Under the pieces are notes generated by a model that saw only the letters and a program-made list of their open reading frames with translations, was not told where the DNA came from and did no database searches. From Dipylidium caninum (lineage: Eukaryota > Platyhelminthes > Cestoda > Cyclophyllidea > Dipylidiidae): 64,000 bases of DNA. Location of the stretch: the NCBI GenBank assembly GCA_017562135.1, contig QEYB01001381.1, positions 124,001-188,000 of the forward strand. The letters run 5' to 3'. Both the position numbers and the translations under genes were made by a program. Positions 1-16,237 of this stretch are shown piece after piece (position 1 is the stretch's first letter; every line of letters starts with the position of its first letter).

Positions 1-4143
<4,143 letters not shown>

Positions 4144-7100
4144 TTAGGGTGACTCAGGTTGTTTGGGTGGTGATGGTAGTGGCGGCGAATGCGACTCCAT
4201 CGGAGCGGTATAGCGTCTCAAATCACCCGTTGGTGATAGTGATACCGAGTAGTTGCCCAAAACACATCCCCCTTCCCCCATATCAGTTACCAATGGAGTT
4301 GCGTAGGTTGGATAACTGCTGCCGTTACCAGTACTTCCGCCAACGGCAGTTGACGTATTAATAACGGGCGACGGTGGTCGATAATCCGTCAACGGTGGCG
4401 AAGGCAAATGCTTCCCAGCTGACGGTGGCAGCGGTGGCGGAGGCATCGACAAACCAGGGTTTGTTAAAGGTGTCGCCATTGGAAAAGCATTATTTCCTAC
4501 TCCGTATCGGCTCCCACTCTGACGTGGGGCAAAACGCATTGGTGGCGGCATCAATCTATTTGGTGAAGTAATCCCATACTGAAGTTGCGGCAAAGTTCCT
4601 CCAGTACCCAACGGACTGATCGGTGTTGTTGACTTGCCACACACTTGTTTCGACGTTCCTACTATGGGCATCATCCCAGTCGACTAGTAAGAAATGAACT
4701 AGGCATAAAATCGGTCATTTCAAGTAAAGCTAGAGCCAAGACAATCCAGAAACATACCGTAGATCGTTCAAATTCGCGTCGAAGGATATCCAGAACTTCT
4801 ATAACTTTCGGATTTGTGGACTTGAACCCTACAGCCGCAGCAGGAGGTGGAGAAGTAGTAGGACGGTCCTCTATACCAACATAACTTTCTTGTTGAGGAT
4901 ATTCTACGTGGCGCGAGAGAGCATTTAGAAGTCTTTCCCGCTCGCTACTACTTCGAGGTATGGCTGTCGAGGGCATTCCAAGGTCGGAGGAAGCGAAGAA
5001 GTTTGGCATTGGAGTAACTGCTCCGGCTGAACCTGGAGTGTTCGGAGTTGAGGCTGTCGCTGGAACTAATTTAGCGCATTGTGCGAGCACCATTAGCTGA
5101 AGATCACTTTGAAGGGGCAGACTAGTGCGAAGCAAGCTAGCCAGCTCTGCTCGAGTGACGACGGAAGAAGCTGTGTTTACAGCAGTGGCGCTGGCGGCAG
5201 CAGTAGAAGAAGAGGGAGAAGTGGGACCATTAGTGGAGGTAGAGGGAGCTGAAGATGGTTCATTGATCCCAGTGGAAGATTTGTCTGAAAGGGTCCCACT
5301 GGCACTGCTTCCTTCAGAAGTAGCGGGCGCCGTAGAAGGTGAAATGCCATCACCATTCCCTGAATCCTCCGAAGAGACAGGTAGCGCAGCAATTCCCAGA
5401 GAGATAGCTTGCAGGCACTCAGGACGCCAACGGAATCCAATGGTAAGCTGGTTGGTAGTTCGAGACGCCAACGGTGACGAAGAAGACGGTGTTTTCGACA
5501 AACGGGAGAGTTTAGGAGGCCTTGCATGAGCAGCCCCTGCGGCAGCCTTGAGGAGAGCTCGAAGAACCACCCACTCACGACGCTCCAATGCGAAGAGAGC
5601 GTGGTACTGGAGGAAAAGATGACCCACCGGGTGAGCCAAATAGGCAGATGAAACTGTCACGGATGTGGGCGGGATAGCTGAAAGGGGGAAGAAGAAGTAT
5701 CGAAACTTGGAAGAGACTTGAGCTTACCATCAAGACGTCGCTGCCAGGTGATAGGAGGGCGCAAAGACGAATCGTTCCCACCACCCGATTTGGGCCAAAT
5801 TCGGTTTGCAATACCATGAATCTCTTCACAAACCTGACCACGCCAAGCAGATAGGTGTAATTGCGCCACAGCAGGTAGTACTTGAGTAATGAGAACCATC
5901 GACGAATCTGGTTTCGGCTGTGGTGTCGAATTCGCTGATTCCTCGTGGACAAGCTGCTTGCGAGATCTTTTAGCCTTGGGTTCCAATTTTAAAGGCTCCC
6001 TATTGACAGTCATCTCGGGCGGCCACAGATCATTCTCAAGGCCCCGTACCAGCAAATGAACGAGGAACGGAACCTCTGGAATACTCTATTTATGCATTGA
6101 AAAAAGATGTCAAAGGCCCACTTTAGGTGACTTATCTTCATACAGCCCCATGATAACAATCCGAAGGAGAGATACACATATAGTGTATAAAACCCAAGGG
6201 TCTCGACATATCATCTGGAGATCTCTAAGATTTTGGGTAAATTAAAACTTTAACGAACCGTTCAAAAGGAGAAGTGGTGTGATCCGATTTAGAAGCACCA
6301 TTTTCCTCTTCTTCGAGTTCATCAAATGGACGTCGGTCACCGGTTTTGGAGATTCGAGCCACCTTTTTTCTGCTTCCGCGTTCATCCAAATCTGGCACCC
6401 AGTCTTCAGAAGTGTCTTGATCCAAGCCAACCTCGGAGAATGACGAGTGGTTAATTTGACGTTTACGATAACGATTCAGATGCGCTGCCAGCTCACTAGC
6501 ATGGCGGCGATCAATCCTCTTGCTCTTTATACAGGCGTCCATACACCAGACAAAATGATGAATCGGATCTGATACACAAATCCGGCCCAACTTTGCTTCA
6601 TTAAAACTCATGAGGAGGTCAAAACGCAGAGTGCAAAGCAGTGCCGACATTAGAGTTTGTGGGGTGGGTAAAAACGCAGGTGAAATAAAATAATTAGAAA
6701 CAGCAGGTTCTTCTTTCTTCAATCCAGAACAACCTTTGCCCGATTTGCTTTCCGCTGGTTTTTTGTTAAGATCGTTGATCGTAGAGTTAGGTTTACGTGT
6801 GGCCGACTTTTCTATCAACGCCTGATATCTTGCGCTTTCCTCTCTTAAAATCTCAAGGGCCTAGTAAGAGAATGAAAATCCCAAAACAGCTTGCTTTTTC
6901 ATAAAGACTTCCATTATCCCCAATCATCTCAACCAACTTAATCAGGGATGGATCTTTCCTACGTCGGCGTGGCGACCAATAAAGGATTGGAAGGATGTCA
7001 GCGGTAGCAGAAGTAACTGAGGCCAAAAGGGGATCGAGTAGTGCTTCTAACATTGCATTTTGATATGTGTGCAAAACATTCATTATCTCTTCTTTGAACC

Positions 7101-7643
7101 TATTGGAGATTAATACATAAAAAGAGCTGCATTTATACTTGTTCTGATTAGTTAGCCATATATGGCGGAGAACAGGTAGAGGCGCGTCTCTGTAAAGATA
7201 TTCATTGTCAACAATCATCGAAACGTGTCGGCTTTTTATTGAATTCATTTGCCCTAAAACCTACGTCAATGACACATACAAAAAATCATTGCACCATCAT
7301 AATGGCTGATCGCATGTATGGATGATGTATGTAAGCCATGCCGGTACGAATCAATTTTTGCCAAAGTTTTTGACGTTTTTTGTCATCGCCACATTGGCCA
7401 GCTTTTGCTTGGATACGAGACTTCATGGCCTCTAAAAGGCGATCATTGATGTTCTGAAGAACTCAGAATATAGCGACGCATACCCATAGGACGCTATGTC
7501 TGCTGACGTCATGTATGTCAAGAATTTTGAGTGCTTGGCTAAAGTTTGGTACCATCTGTTCCCCAATACTTCTCTTGGAAACGTTCTATGTCGTCTTTGC
7601 TGGTGGTCCCATTCTTAAACAACTCCTCGATTGACTTTTTCAT
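4144..7643 (-). CDS. NELFB: Negative elongation factor B (NELF-B/COBRA1)
   Basis: Subunit of the NELF complex, which with DSIF holds RNA polymerase II in promoter-proximal pausing in the nucleus. Nine coding exons fit by splice site and phase: 7484-7643, 7295-7453, 7139-7260, 6895-7099, 6259-6860, 6122-6224, 5728-6085, 4758-5677 and 4144-4683. Family landmarks are NINDRLLEAMKSRI, VDNEYLYRDAPLPVLRHIW, RFDLLMSFNEAKLGRIC, DPIHHFVWCMDACIKSKRID, DLQMICRDPWVLYT and VPFLVHLLVRGLEND, in the same order as in human NELF-B. Several introns are tiny (30, 34, 39, 34, 34, 36, 50, 74 nt), and the fourth (6861-6894) is GC-AG. The predicted protein is about 1,055 residues against about 580-630 in vertebrates. 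The excess is charged insertions and a Ser/Thr/Pro-rich C-terminal part with poly-Pro. One frame break falls at CCCC 7561-7564 in exon 1; one fewer base gives a continuous exon. Confidence 0.88.
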
Positions 7644-8954
7644 TACGGGAAAAACAAATGGTTTCTATATCATTTGCAAACAACCAGCACAACAAACCTC
7701 GTCATTGTCCATCAATAAACAAACGAGCAACCTCAAAATGTGCGCAGTTTTTCAAAAAATATAAACAAATGAGTTAATTTGTTGAAGAAAGCTCAAAAAG
7801 GCCCGAGAAAACAGCTTATAATAAATATCATTTAATTATCACAAACGACAGTGTATAAAAAACTGGTTAGGGTAACTTAACCTATTTTCTAATTTTTTTA
7901 ATGATGCAAGAGAAGGATATCAGTTCAGTGCAGTTTATTTGTTTGAGAAATTTGCTTAAATTAAATTCGTGCTATTGGAAATGTGTTTATAAGTCTAATT
8001 AACACTCTTATCCAGTCAGGATCGGTTTATTGGAAATTTCCACATGGCAGGTCGACGCATCATTTTTTGAAACGCTCCTCACCCTTGTACGTAAAGGTGA
8101 TCTATTTTATCTTCGATGGCAACCTGTATTAATTCAAAATCTGTCATAATACAATATTGCACGCCATGGACTGATAAGAGATTTCACTTCCCTGACATTG
8201 TGGGGGGAACTGATGCATCTACATAAACACATTAAAAACCGTAATTTTGCTGTGAAATTCAATAGGGCTACAGCGAATTATATTGTAGAACAATAGACAT
8301 AATTGTTTCCGATGCAATCAATCAACACCTTAATTATTTCACGCTATTTCGCGAATTTCGTGTAGATGATTACGATTTCAACGCGCGCTACATTATCATT
8401 ACCTGTGTTCTGTCTTAGATTTCCTGTATTTTATTTGGTTGTATATTGAGAGTCTATGCATTTTTGCTTCATCTTGTTGAAATTAACCCCTAGAAAAATT
8501 AGTAGCATTTTACTTTGGTGAACATGAATGTACAGTAGAGTAAGTATGGCCGTGCATCACGACGTTGATACCAACTTTCAAACGGATTTTACATCCGTTC
8601 ATACTCACAATCCTTGGATTTCGGTGCTAAATTGCGAATCGCGAAGTTTTCCTAAAAGTGCTACAAAGATTTATACATCAAATAAAGGTCACACATGCCC
8701 AATTCACCAAACCAGCTATGCGTAATAATTAAAATTTTGCATAAATAACAAAATTTTATCCCCTTGTAGCCATTTTCGTGCTGTTACTTGTCTACTCTTC
8801 CGCCAAATAATCTATAATTGTTTCATTATTTTTCGTTACAAGACCATGCCTTTTTAAAGACGCCTTTAGTTTGAAAGAGACTTTCCTGTATGTGTTGGTA
8901 TTTGATTTCTGTGCAACCTACTCGAACACGTATGTCCTACTAGCCTAAACGCGA
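7644..8954. promoter_or_regulatory. Divergent intergenic region (NELF-B / SNAP-29)
   Basis: About 1.3 kb between the start codons of two genes transcribed away from each other, so it must hold both promoters and 5' UTRs. AT-rich with short A and T tracts. I cannot assign individual elements. A 65-codon plus-strand frame at 8528-8725 matches nothing I recognise. Confidence 0.5.
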
Positions 8955-10775
8955 ATGCCAGGTAATCCGTTTGGTGAGGAGCCGGTCGAGTGGTCTCCTA
9001 GTCCTTCTTCCACAAACCCATTCGATAGCAACTACGCAAGGCCTGTAAATGACCTCGTAAGTAATCGAATTTGGTTTCCACGCAACCAATGGACTAGGTA
9101 TTACGAATATCAACCGTGATACTAATGGTTCACTCGCGTATTCATTTGTGATTTAGTGTCTCATATCTCATTTGTAGGCCTTTGCGACTCCCCAAGCGCG
9201 TACTCTCGCAAGCCAACAGCGAGCGCTTGCTAGCATAGGTCATTCAGAGCAAGTGGGGATTAGTACGTTAGAAGAATTAGCAGAACAGGGTGAAAAGTTA
9301 GATCGCGCCGAGCAGCGCCTCCATCAAATTAGTGAATTACAGAAGGACAGCCAAAGACAGATCAGTGCTCTCAACAGTTGGTGGAAAAGTTGGTTTTCAA
9401 AGAAGTATGTACGGTTTCTACTGATACCTATTTTTGGTAATTCTCCTTCTTTAATTCAAATGCTGTTCGTAGTATCCACAAGACATGTTCAGATGTAAGG
9501 TATAAGTAACACGTCCCAAGCTATTTTTTTGGAAGTTTTGCGTAGAACTTTGGGAAAATTTTTTCTGAAACTTTTTTGCTTTATAATTGCCTTCTTTATC
9601 CTTCATTAATGTTTCCGGTTCTTTTTGTTTCACTGTTTATTCTTTAAAACTTACAATAATTCACTTTTTCCACCTTATTTTGTCCTATTTTCGACGTGAT
9701 CGGGATAAACATACCTTCCCCCAACTAAAATAATAATTGCTGAAACTAATCACCAAATCTCTCGTGGCTGCAACATTTTCATTTTGCCGATCAAAAGCTA
9801 AAACTGATTATTTGCTTAAAAGAACTACATCAAGTGAGCCGTAGTAATCGAATGAAACTGAAGTAAAATGTACAGATGTTAAGTGGCCTTTGCAACTCCT
9901 AATTTTGTGAATTATTGCCCTTAAAGACCATCAACGCAGGTCACTGCGGAATCGGTTGGTACAAAAACGGAAGCGAAATCCTGTGGGAACAGAACTGCCT
10001 CTGCATCTGCGTACCTCTCTGAGAATGCCCGCCGACCACCTCAGACATCACCTCTTTCACCCTTTGGTCATCAGGTAGCCCTGCTAAACCCTATTTATGT
10101 ATATAGAATGTGTTCTGACTCCGTTTTATTAGGGTCGCAGGTCATGCATTATTTCAGACGCGATGCTTACATTGATAGGCGTTAATCTCCGTTCCGTCTG
10201 AAAATCGCGCTTCATCCCAATTTCGGATGCTGTAATACGACCATTGTTTCTAAGCTATCTGTCCCAATATTATTGTTTCAAACAATGCTTTCAATGGTTG
10301 CTGTACTTTAAAGCATTTAAATTACAACTATCTTCTAGTACCTAAATGGTGTCCTAGTGGTGCCTTCTCTAATTATATTTCATCATCTGAACTATGAAAG
10401 ATGGATTATGAGGACAACTACAGCTGGCTTCAGGCGACGAACCTACGCTTGGTAGTTCTTTCCTATTTTTAAATTACTTCGCGGCCAACGGTCTCTTGCA
10501 GATTATCTTGTTTGATGCCACTGAAATTTCGTTATTCACTAAGCAAGAATCTTTTTCAGAACACCCAGCCTCCATCACAGTTTGATACAAATATGGATGT
10601 TATGTCGTCCGGAATGGCTCGCCTACGTGACATGGCGACGGCCATGAACGCGGAATTGAAGGCCCAAAACAAGCAGCTGGAACGCATGGACCCTGTTATA
10701 TCGCGCGTTACTGACACCACGACAATGCAAAATCGGCAGATGAGTAAACTCCTAGGCGTGAAGTCACCTCGCTAG
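8955..10775 (+). CDS. SNAP29: SNAP-29-like Qbc-SNARE
   Basis: A Qbc-SNARE that acts in vesicle and autophagosome fusion by giving two SNARE helices to the four-helix bundle. Four exons fit in phase: 8955-9056, 9178-9404, 9927-10074 and 10560-10775, giving about 230 residues against 258 in human SNAP-29. The N-terminus has two NPF motifs (GNPFGEE, TNPFDSN), the EH-domain ligand. The first SNARE helix runs from TLASQQRALASIGHSEQVG through EELAEQGEKLDRAEQRL to the aromatic SWFSKK end. A polar linker follows. The second helix includes DTNMDVMSSGMARLRDMA and NKQLERMDPVISRVTD. There is no cysteine palmitoylation cluster, which separates it from SNAP-25. The two larger introns (9405-9926 and 10075-10559) show no further convincing exon; an 18-nt in-phase candidate ending before a GT near 10450 is unproven. 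Confidence 0.88.
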
Positions 10776-12033
10776 AGGCGAATTGAACTACTTACTTCCC
10801 CCATTGTGATTGTTGTCTTCCTTTCATTCGCATACTGATACAACGATGAGGCGTTACTTTTTCATCTGGCGCCCCGGTTCGCTCGAAGATAAAAATGGTG
10901 CTCAAGTTGTTGCCACTTATGATTCTTGTTGCTGGTATCAACCACAATTGTGGCTTTGGGAGGACGCGTTGTAAGCAGACCGACACTCCCAGTTATTGGC
11001 ATTCAAGTGTCTAATTGCATGTCTGGATCGGGACGGTATGACAAAATTGACTAAGCATTCGACCCGGTTTCGCCTTGTTGCTCCTTTAGAGCACGAGAAA
11101 GATCAGAACTGGTAATCATGGTAAACACAGGGGGGAGAGGAGTGACCTACATTACTACGAAACCATGCACAAGGCTTGAGGCACCACCCACTTAAGAGAA
11201 CAAAAATAAGATAAGGGAATGAGCAGTTGAACCCAAGGCTGGTATTATTAAAATTATTTTTATTTGGTAGATCCTTCAGATCCATGTCAAATACCATCCT
11301 TAAGTCTGTACCACACCTTACCCAGTTGATACCTCCATTTTGCCTACCTTGTTAAAAGGAAAGTGACACGTACACGTTCGGCAAGAATACGATGAAGAAC
11401 AATACCCATTGGGAGCTAATCCACATAGTATCCATTTGGATTTTACAGAGGTAATTCAACACCAATTGTGATGTCTAAGAGATTGGCATAGTCAATTTTG
11501 ATGCTACAGGCGGTTGCAATCGGCAGCAGGGTCATAACAGAAGAAAAGATGCGAAGTAAAGGTACAGCTGGTACCCGATACCTGCCTACCATCAGAGCCA
11601 GGAATTCGAAACCAGCTGACTCATGCACCAGATACAGTGGAAGTAAATCAAAATCCAATCGCAAGTACGATCAAAATGGTAGCAAAACTCGATCCTTACC
11701 AATTTTGGCCTTATCAATGCAAAGTCGAAGCAGTTCACAGCGCGGATACACCCAGCCCTGAAGAATTTTACATTCTGGTAGGCTAAGGCAGGAACTGCTC
11801 TGAGAACATTAGGAAAGATAAACCACTAACTAAGTGTACTCAGTAACGAGTTCGAAATTCAAGCCTCTAAAATAGACTTAACAGAGTGAACAGTGGGAGC
11901 AAAAACAATGTTAAACATCGAGGCAGGGTGTCAACCAACCACCCAACGGAACAGCACATCAAAAATGACTATGATGGAAACTTTGATGTACAATGGGTGC
12001 ATGCTAACATCAATATCAAGAATTGTGACAAAA
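10776..12033. other. Region between convergent SNAP-29 and NDUFAB1 3' ends; unassigned
   Basis: No gene is called. On the minus strand there are exon-like pieces with plausible splice borders. One is 11698-11758, encoding WVYPRCELLRLCIDKAK with a GTAAGG donor. Others lie near 11443-11664 (open, hydrophobic) and near 11370-11430. I could not join them into one frame or match them to a family. They may be a small divergent gene or chance. Confidence 0.3.
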
Positions 12034-12714
<681 letters not shown>

Positions 12715-15700
12715 TTTGTGCGTTAAACGGAGATTGGGACCGCCGTGACCTCAAAGGACATGGTGCAAAGTTGTTGAGCAGAAAGTTTAAAATTGCAGTA
12801 TTGTTTCCATTTAATCTAATTAAGCAAAACTGTGCTTCTTACAGATTTTGCGGCTAGCAGGACGTTTACCAATTCGGGGCTAATTGAACGTTTTGTAATA
12901 CACCAACTTTCCAAATTTCTGACTTATTTGAGCTTAAAAACTATTAACAGAATTAGTGTCAGCCAAAAAAAGGCAAGTGTGCGCAAACAAGTGATGCCGT
13001 ACCAAACATTTCGTGACGTTGTCCCAGGGCACACGTCGAACTGTTAAATCATGCCACACAAAGGAACCTTATCGAATTTTGCCTTCTGTGTCACGTAGTT
13101 TTGCTTTGCACAAACCATTCACTGTCGCCTCAGTGGTTATTATTTATATGAGTCGCCTCGAATCATTTTGATAACTTTGCTCAACACCATCATTCAGCTA
13201 CAGACTGGAAATCGCAATCAGGAAAAATTCTAATTGTTCAACAGTCGCAAATAAAGGTGGCTGATTTTCCCGACAGCTTTTGATGTCTGTTAAATGAACA
13301 TTCTTTATTGTAGAGAAAAATTATAAGAAGCAATTTCTTCACAACTCGTCCCGACTAGAACAAATTGATTCGGTCCGCGCTTTCTAATAGTAGGTCCATT
13401 CTCTGCAACATCACGGCCAAAAGTGGAGTTCAAGCAGGCATAATTTTGCGACCTGCCTGGTCAAACCATAAGATAGATATTCATTTTCACTACCGTAAAA
13501 ATGAAAGAAGAGATGTGAGGATTTGAGACTTGGAGCATTTCTTCATATATTCAGCCAATCCATAGACTTGGTGCATTTCTTCCCAATGTTTATCACACAA
13601 ATTTACGCATGACAAATTATTCGGTGCTCTTTTTTGGAGCTCAGGATTCTGAACGAGACGATGACATGTGCGATTATACTCTAAGATAACGAATTTCTCT
13701 GCAGATTTCCCATATTACACCTCTTATCGACAAACAGTAACGTTGGCTCTACCGGGAATTTCTGTTTGTTTCCAGAGTGGAGCAAGTATAATTTTTTACC
13801 GCCATAAATATATATTAAATAACGTAATAGTCATTATTATAGATTGCTTTTTGCCAGCATGAGGGCAAGTTGTGTATCGCAATTTTGAAAAAAGTTTCAT
13901 CTTTTGGTAGCCGTACTGAACAAGTATTTGTTTTACATCTTTTTCATTCTTCATTTCTTGCCCTTCAGACAAATCTTAAAAACAAAAACAGATGATAAGT
14001 CTTGGGAATATGGTGGATGCGAGAGAATATCTCGCCCTGCTTTTGTAATTACTCGACGAGTCCCCAAAGCATCATGGAGCCTGGTATTATCATAATGCAG
14101 TATGATTTCCTTTCTCTACAACACCCCGGCTTTTTTTCCCGCACTGCTCTCTTGAGCTTTTTTGTTCCCTCAAATGTCACACCGTATACACGATATTCTC
14201 TTATTCAGAGTCAAATTTGGTTTAGTGGTGAAAGAGCTAGGTTCTCCGAGTTCACAATTTAAACCTTTCCTTACAATTTTACTCCAGGTAATTCACTTTT
14301 CATTTCCAGTTATAATCCGGTTCGAGAAAGGTTTGACTTTGTTTCGAGCAACGATCATCCAAATTTCTGAGTTCACTAATGTGGCACTCATCTTGAATAT
14401 TTCCACACAAATCTTATCTGCTAAATATAGTCCGAAATGGTTGGTGGTGGTGAATTAGACCCTTCTGCGGCCCCCGATGTTGGCGGAAAGGGATCTCCCC
14501 ACAACGTGCTCGAAGATGACAGCCTGGAACTTGCCCCATCAGAAAGGTCAATATCAACTGTTTCAAATTTTTCGAACCAATTGCTGTATGTCCTATCAGG
14601 AAATGTACCTTCATTAACCACTTTTAATAAATTTGTACATTCCTCTGTACCATTTTCTCCATGGTGAACCTCGTATGTGTGCAGTGGCGTAGAGGAACTT
14701 TCTCAGTGGCCATGGACCCACAATGGCTTTACGTTTAAGACTAATGTAATCCAACTTTGTTTTGATGTGTATGCATACGACAAGTGATATAAATTGGGCC
14801 AAACACGAACCAACTGAACTTGTGCTGCTTGTCAGTAATTGTCATGGAGACGAACACAACTTTTCGACAGATTTTGGTGGGAATCTAGTCAGTCAAATAT
14901 TTACAAATCGCCTTCTAGAAGTATCAAGAGCCTCAATAACGGCGGTTCTTAATAGCCGTAAGAAGCTGCATCATCTCAACGTCCAATAATTGTCGAGACA
15001 TCCACATAAACATTTGTCTTGCCCTTAACTACGCCCGAAAGTTATTTGGCGGAGTGACGGTAGGATTGTTCGTGCCTCGTTTATTGAACTAAAAACCATG
15101 TACACATGGTCGACAATTAACATTCATGACGAACAGAAACGGAGAAATTGAGATGTATAACATAGGCACTCGTCAGTTTACCCCTATTGTCGTGAATGAT
15201 GGCGGCTTTCGATGGATATTTTCACTTAGCATTACACGAAGGGTAATTCTGACAGTGATGGCTGAAATAATGGAAGGGGAGAATGAACACTTATTAAAGC
15301 TGTTTCGTTGACAGAAATGGCTATATTTTCACTAGCTTAATGAGTAAAACATGAAACAGCAAAAACAGGGAGTGAATATAAGGTAGACTAGATCGAACGA
15401 TTGGGACGAAAAATTTGCTCGAGGCTATGATAATAGCCTCATAATCAGGTGTCTGTCGTAAGATTAGCCGGCTTTGTGGCACATTCAAGTGACTGGGAAT
15501 TAAACTGTCCGTTCTTCGCAGATCCGAGCAGAGGCTGTGTTCTAGCGACAAGACGCTTGTATCTTAAGAAACGTAATTCACGGAAGTGAGTCATTTGGCT
15601 TCAAATTCACTTTATTCCCACCTCTCTGGCGTCTTCATGTACACCCTGTCCCTCACCACGACTAGCGCCACTGGCAACCTGTGCCGGGCGGTGAAGAAGA

Positions 15701-16237
15701 TATCGTCTCAGACAATTGACATCCAGATTCAATCACAACAGCCTGGGACATTTCAATTCAAAGAACCTCCAACCTCTGCCATCACAAACCTGCTCTAGTC
15801 AAAGAAACCTTCGGCTCGTGTCTGTGGCCTTCCAACCCCCTCCACAGCTCAGCGTTTCGTCCCACATTGTTGAAATAGACAACCTGCACTGACACAATAT
15901 CGTCGACGACACCTGCCCCGGGTAGAGGGGCAATCTAGCAAAACGACAGCTTAGAGACCACGGCTTCAGGCGTTTCAAACGACCCCAACTCCAGACCCCA
16001 ACCCAATTAACACCCCCCTCCCGAGGGGGGGGGGAGACCGTATAGTCGAAAAGCAGCACCTCGCGTGCGAAGAAAAAAGAGGGAGACAGGAGGGAGATCA
16101 TAATGATGTCGAATGAGAGGTGGGTGTGCACCGCCCAACCCCCGGATCAGGTCTCGCGAATCGCTCGTGTCTTGAGGCCTTAAAATAACAAATAAGAGTA
16201 ACAATGATTTGGTAGTTCTCGGAAGCATATAACTCTC
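12715..16237. other. Intergenic region between EPS15 3' end and NDUFAB1 start; no gene assigned
   Basis: 3.5 kb with no recognisable protein. The right part (about 15800-16237) is GC-rich, includes an 11-base G run near 16024, and is probably EPS15 3' UTR or flank. At 14437-14621 both strands are open with biased composition: plus starts MVGGGELDPSAAPDVGG, minus contains SSTLWGDPFPPTSGAAEG. I cannot decide whether either is an exon. The remainder is AT-rich. Confidence 0.5.

Noticed and set aside
5125..5578. Open frames on both strands within NELF-B exon 8
   Set aside because: Low-complexity coding sequence creates open shadows; the exon frame is set by flanking homology and phase.
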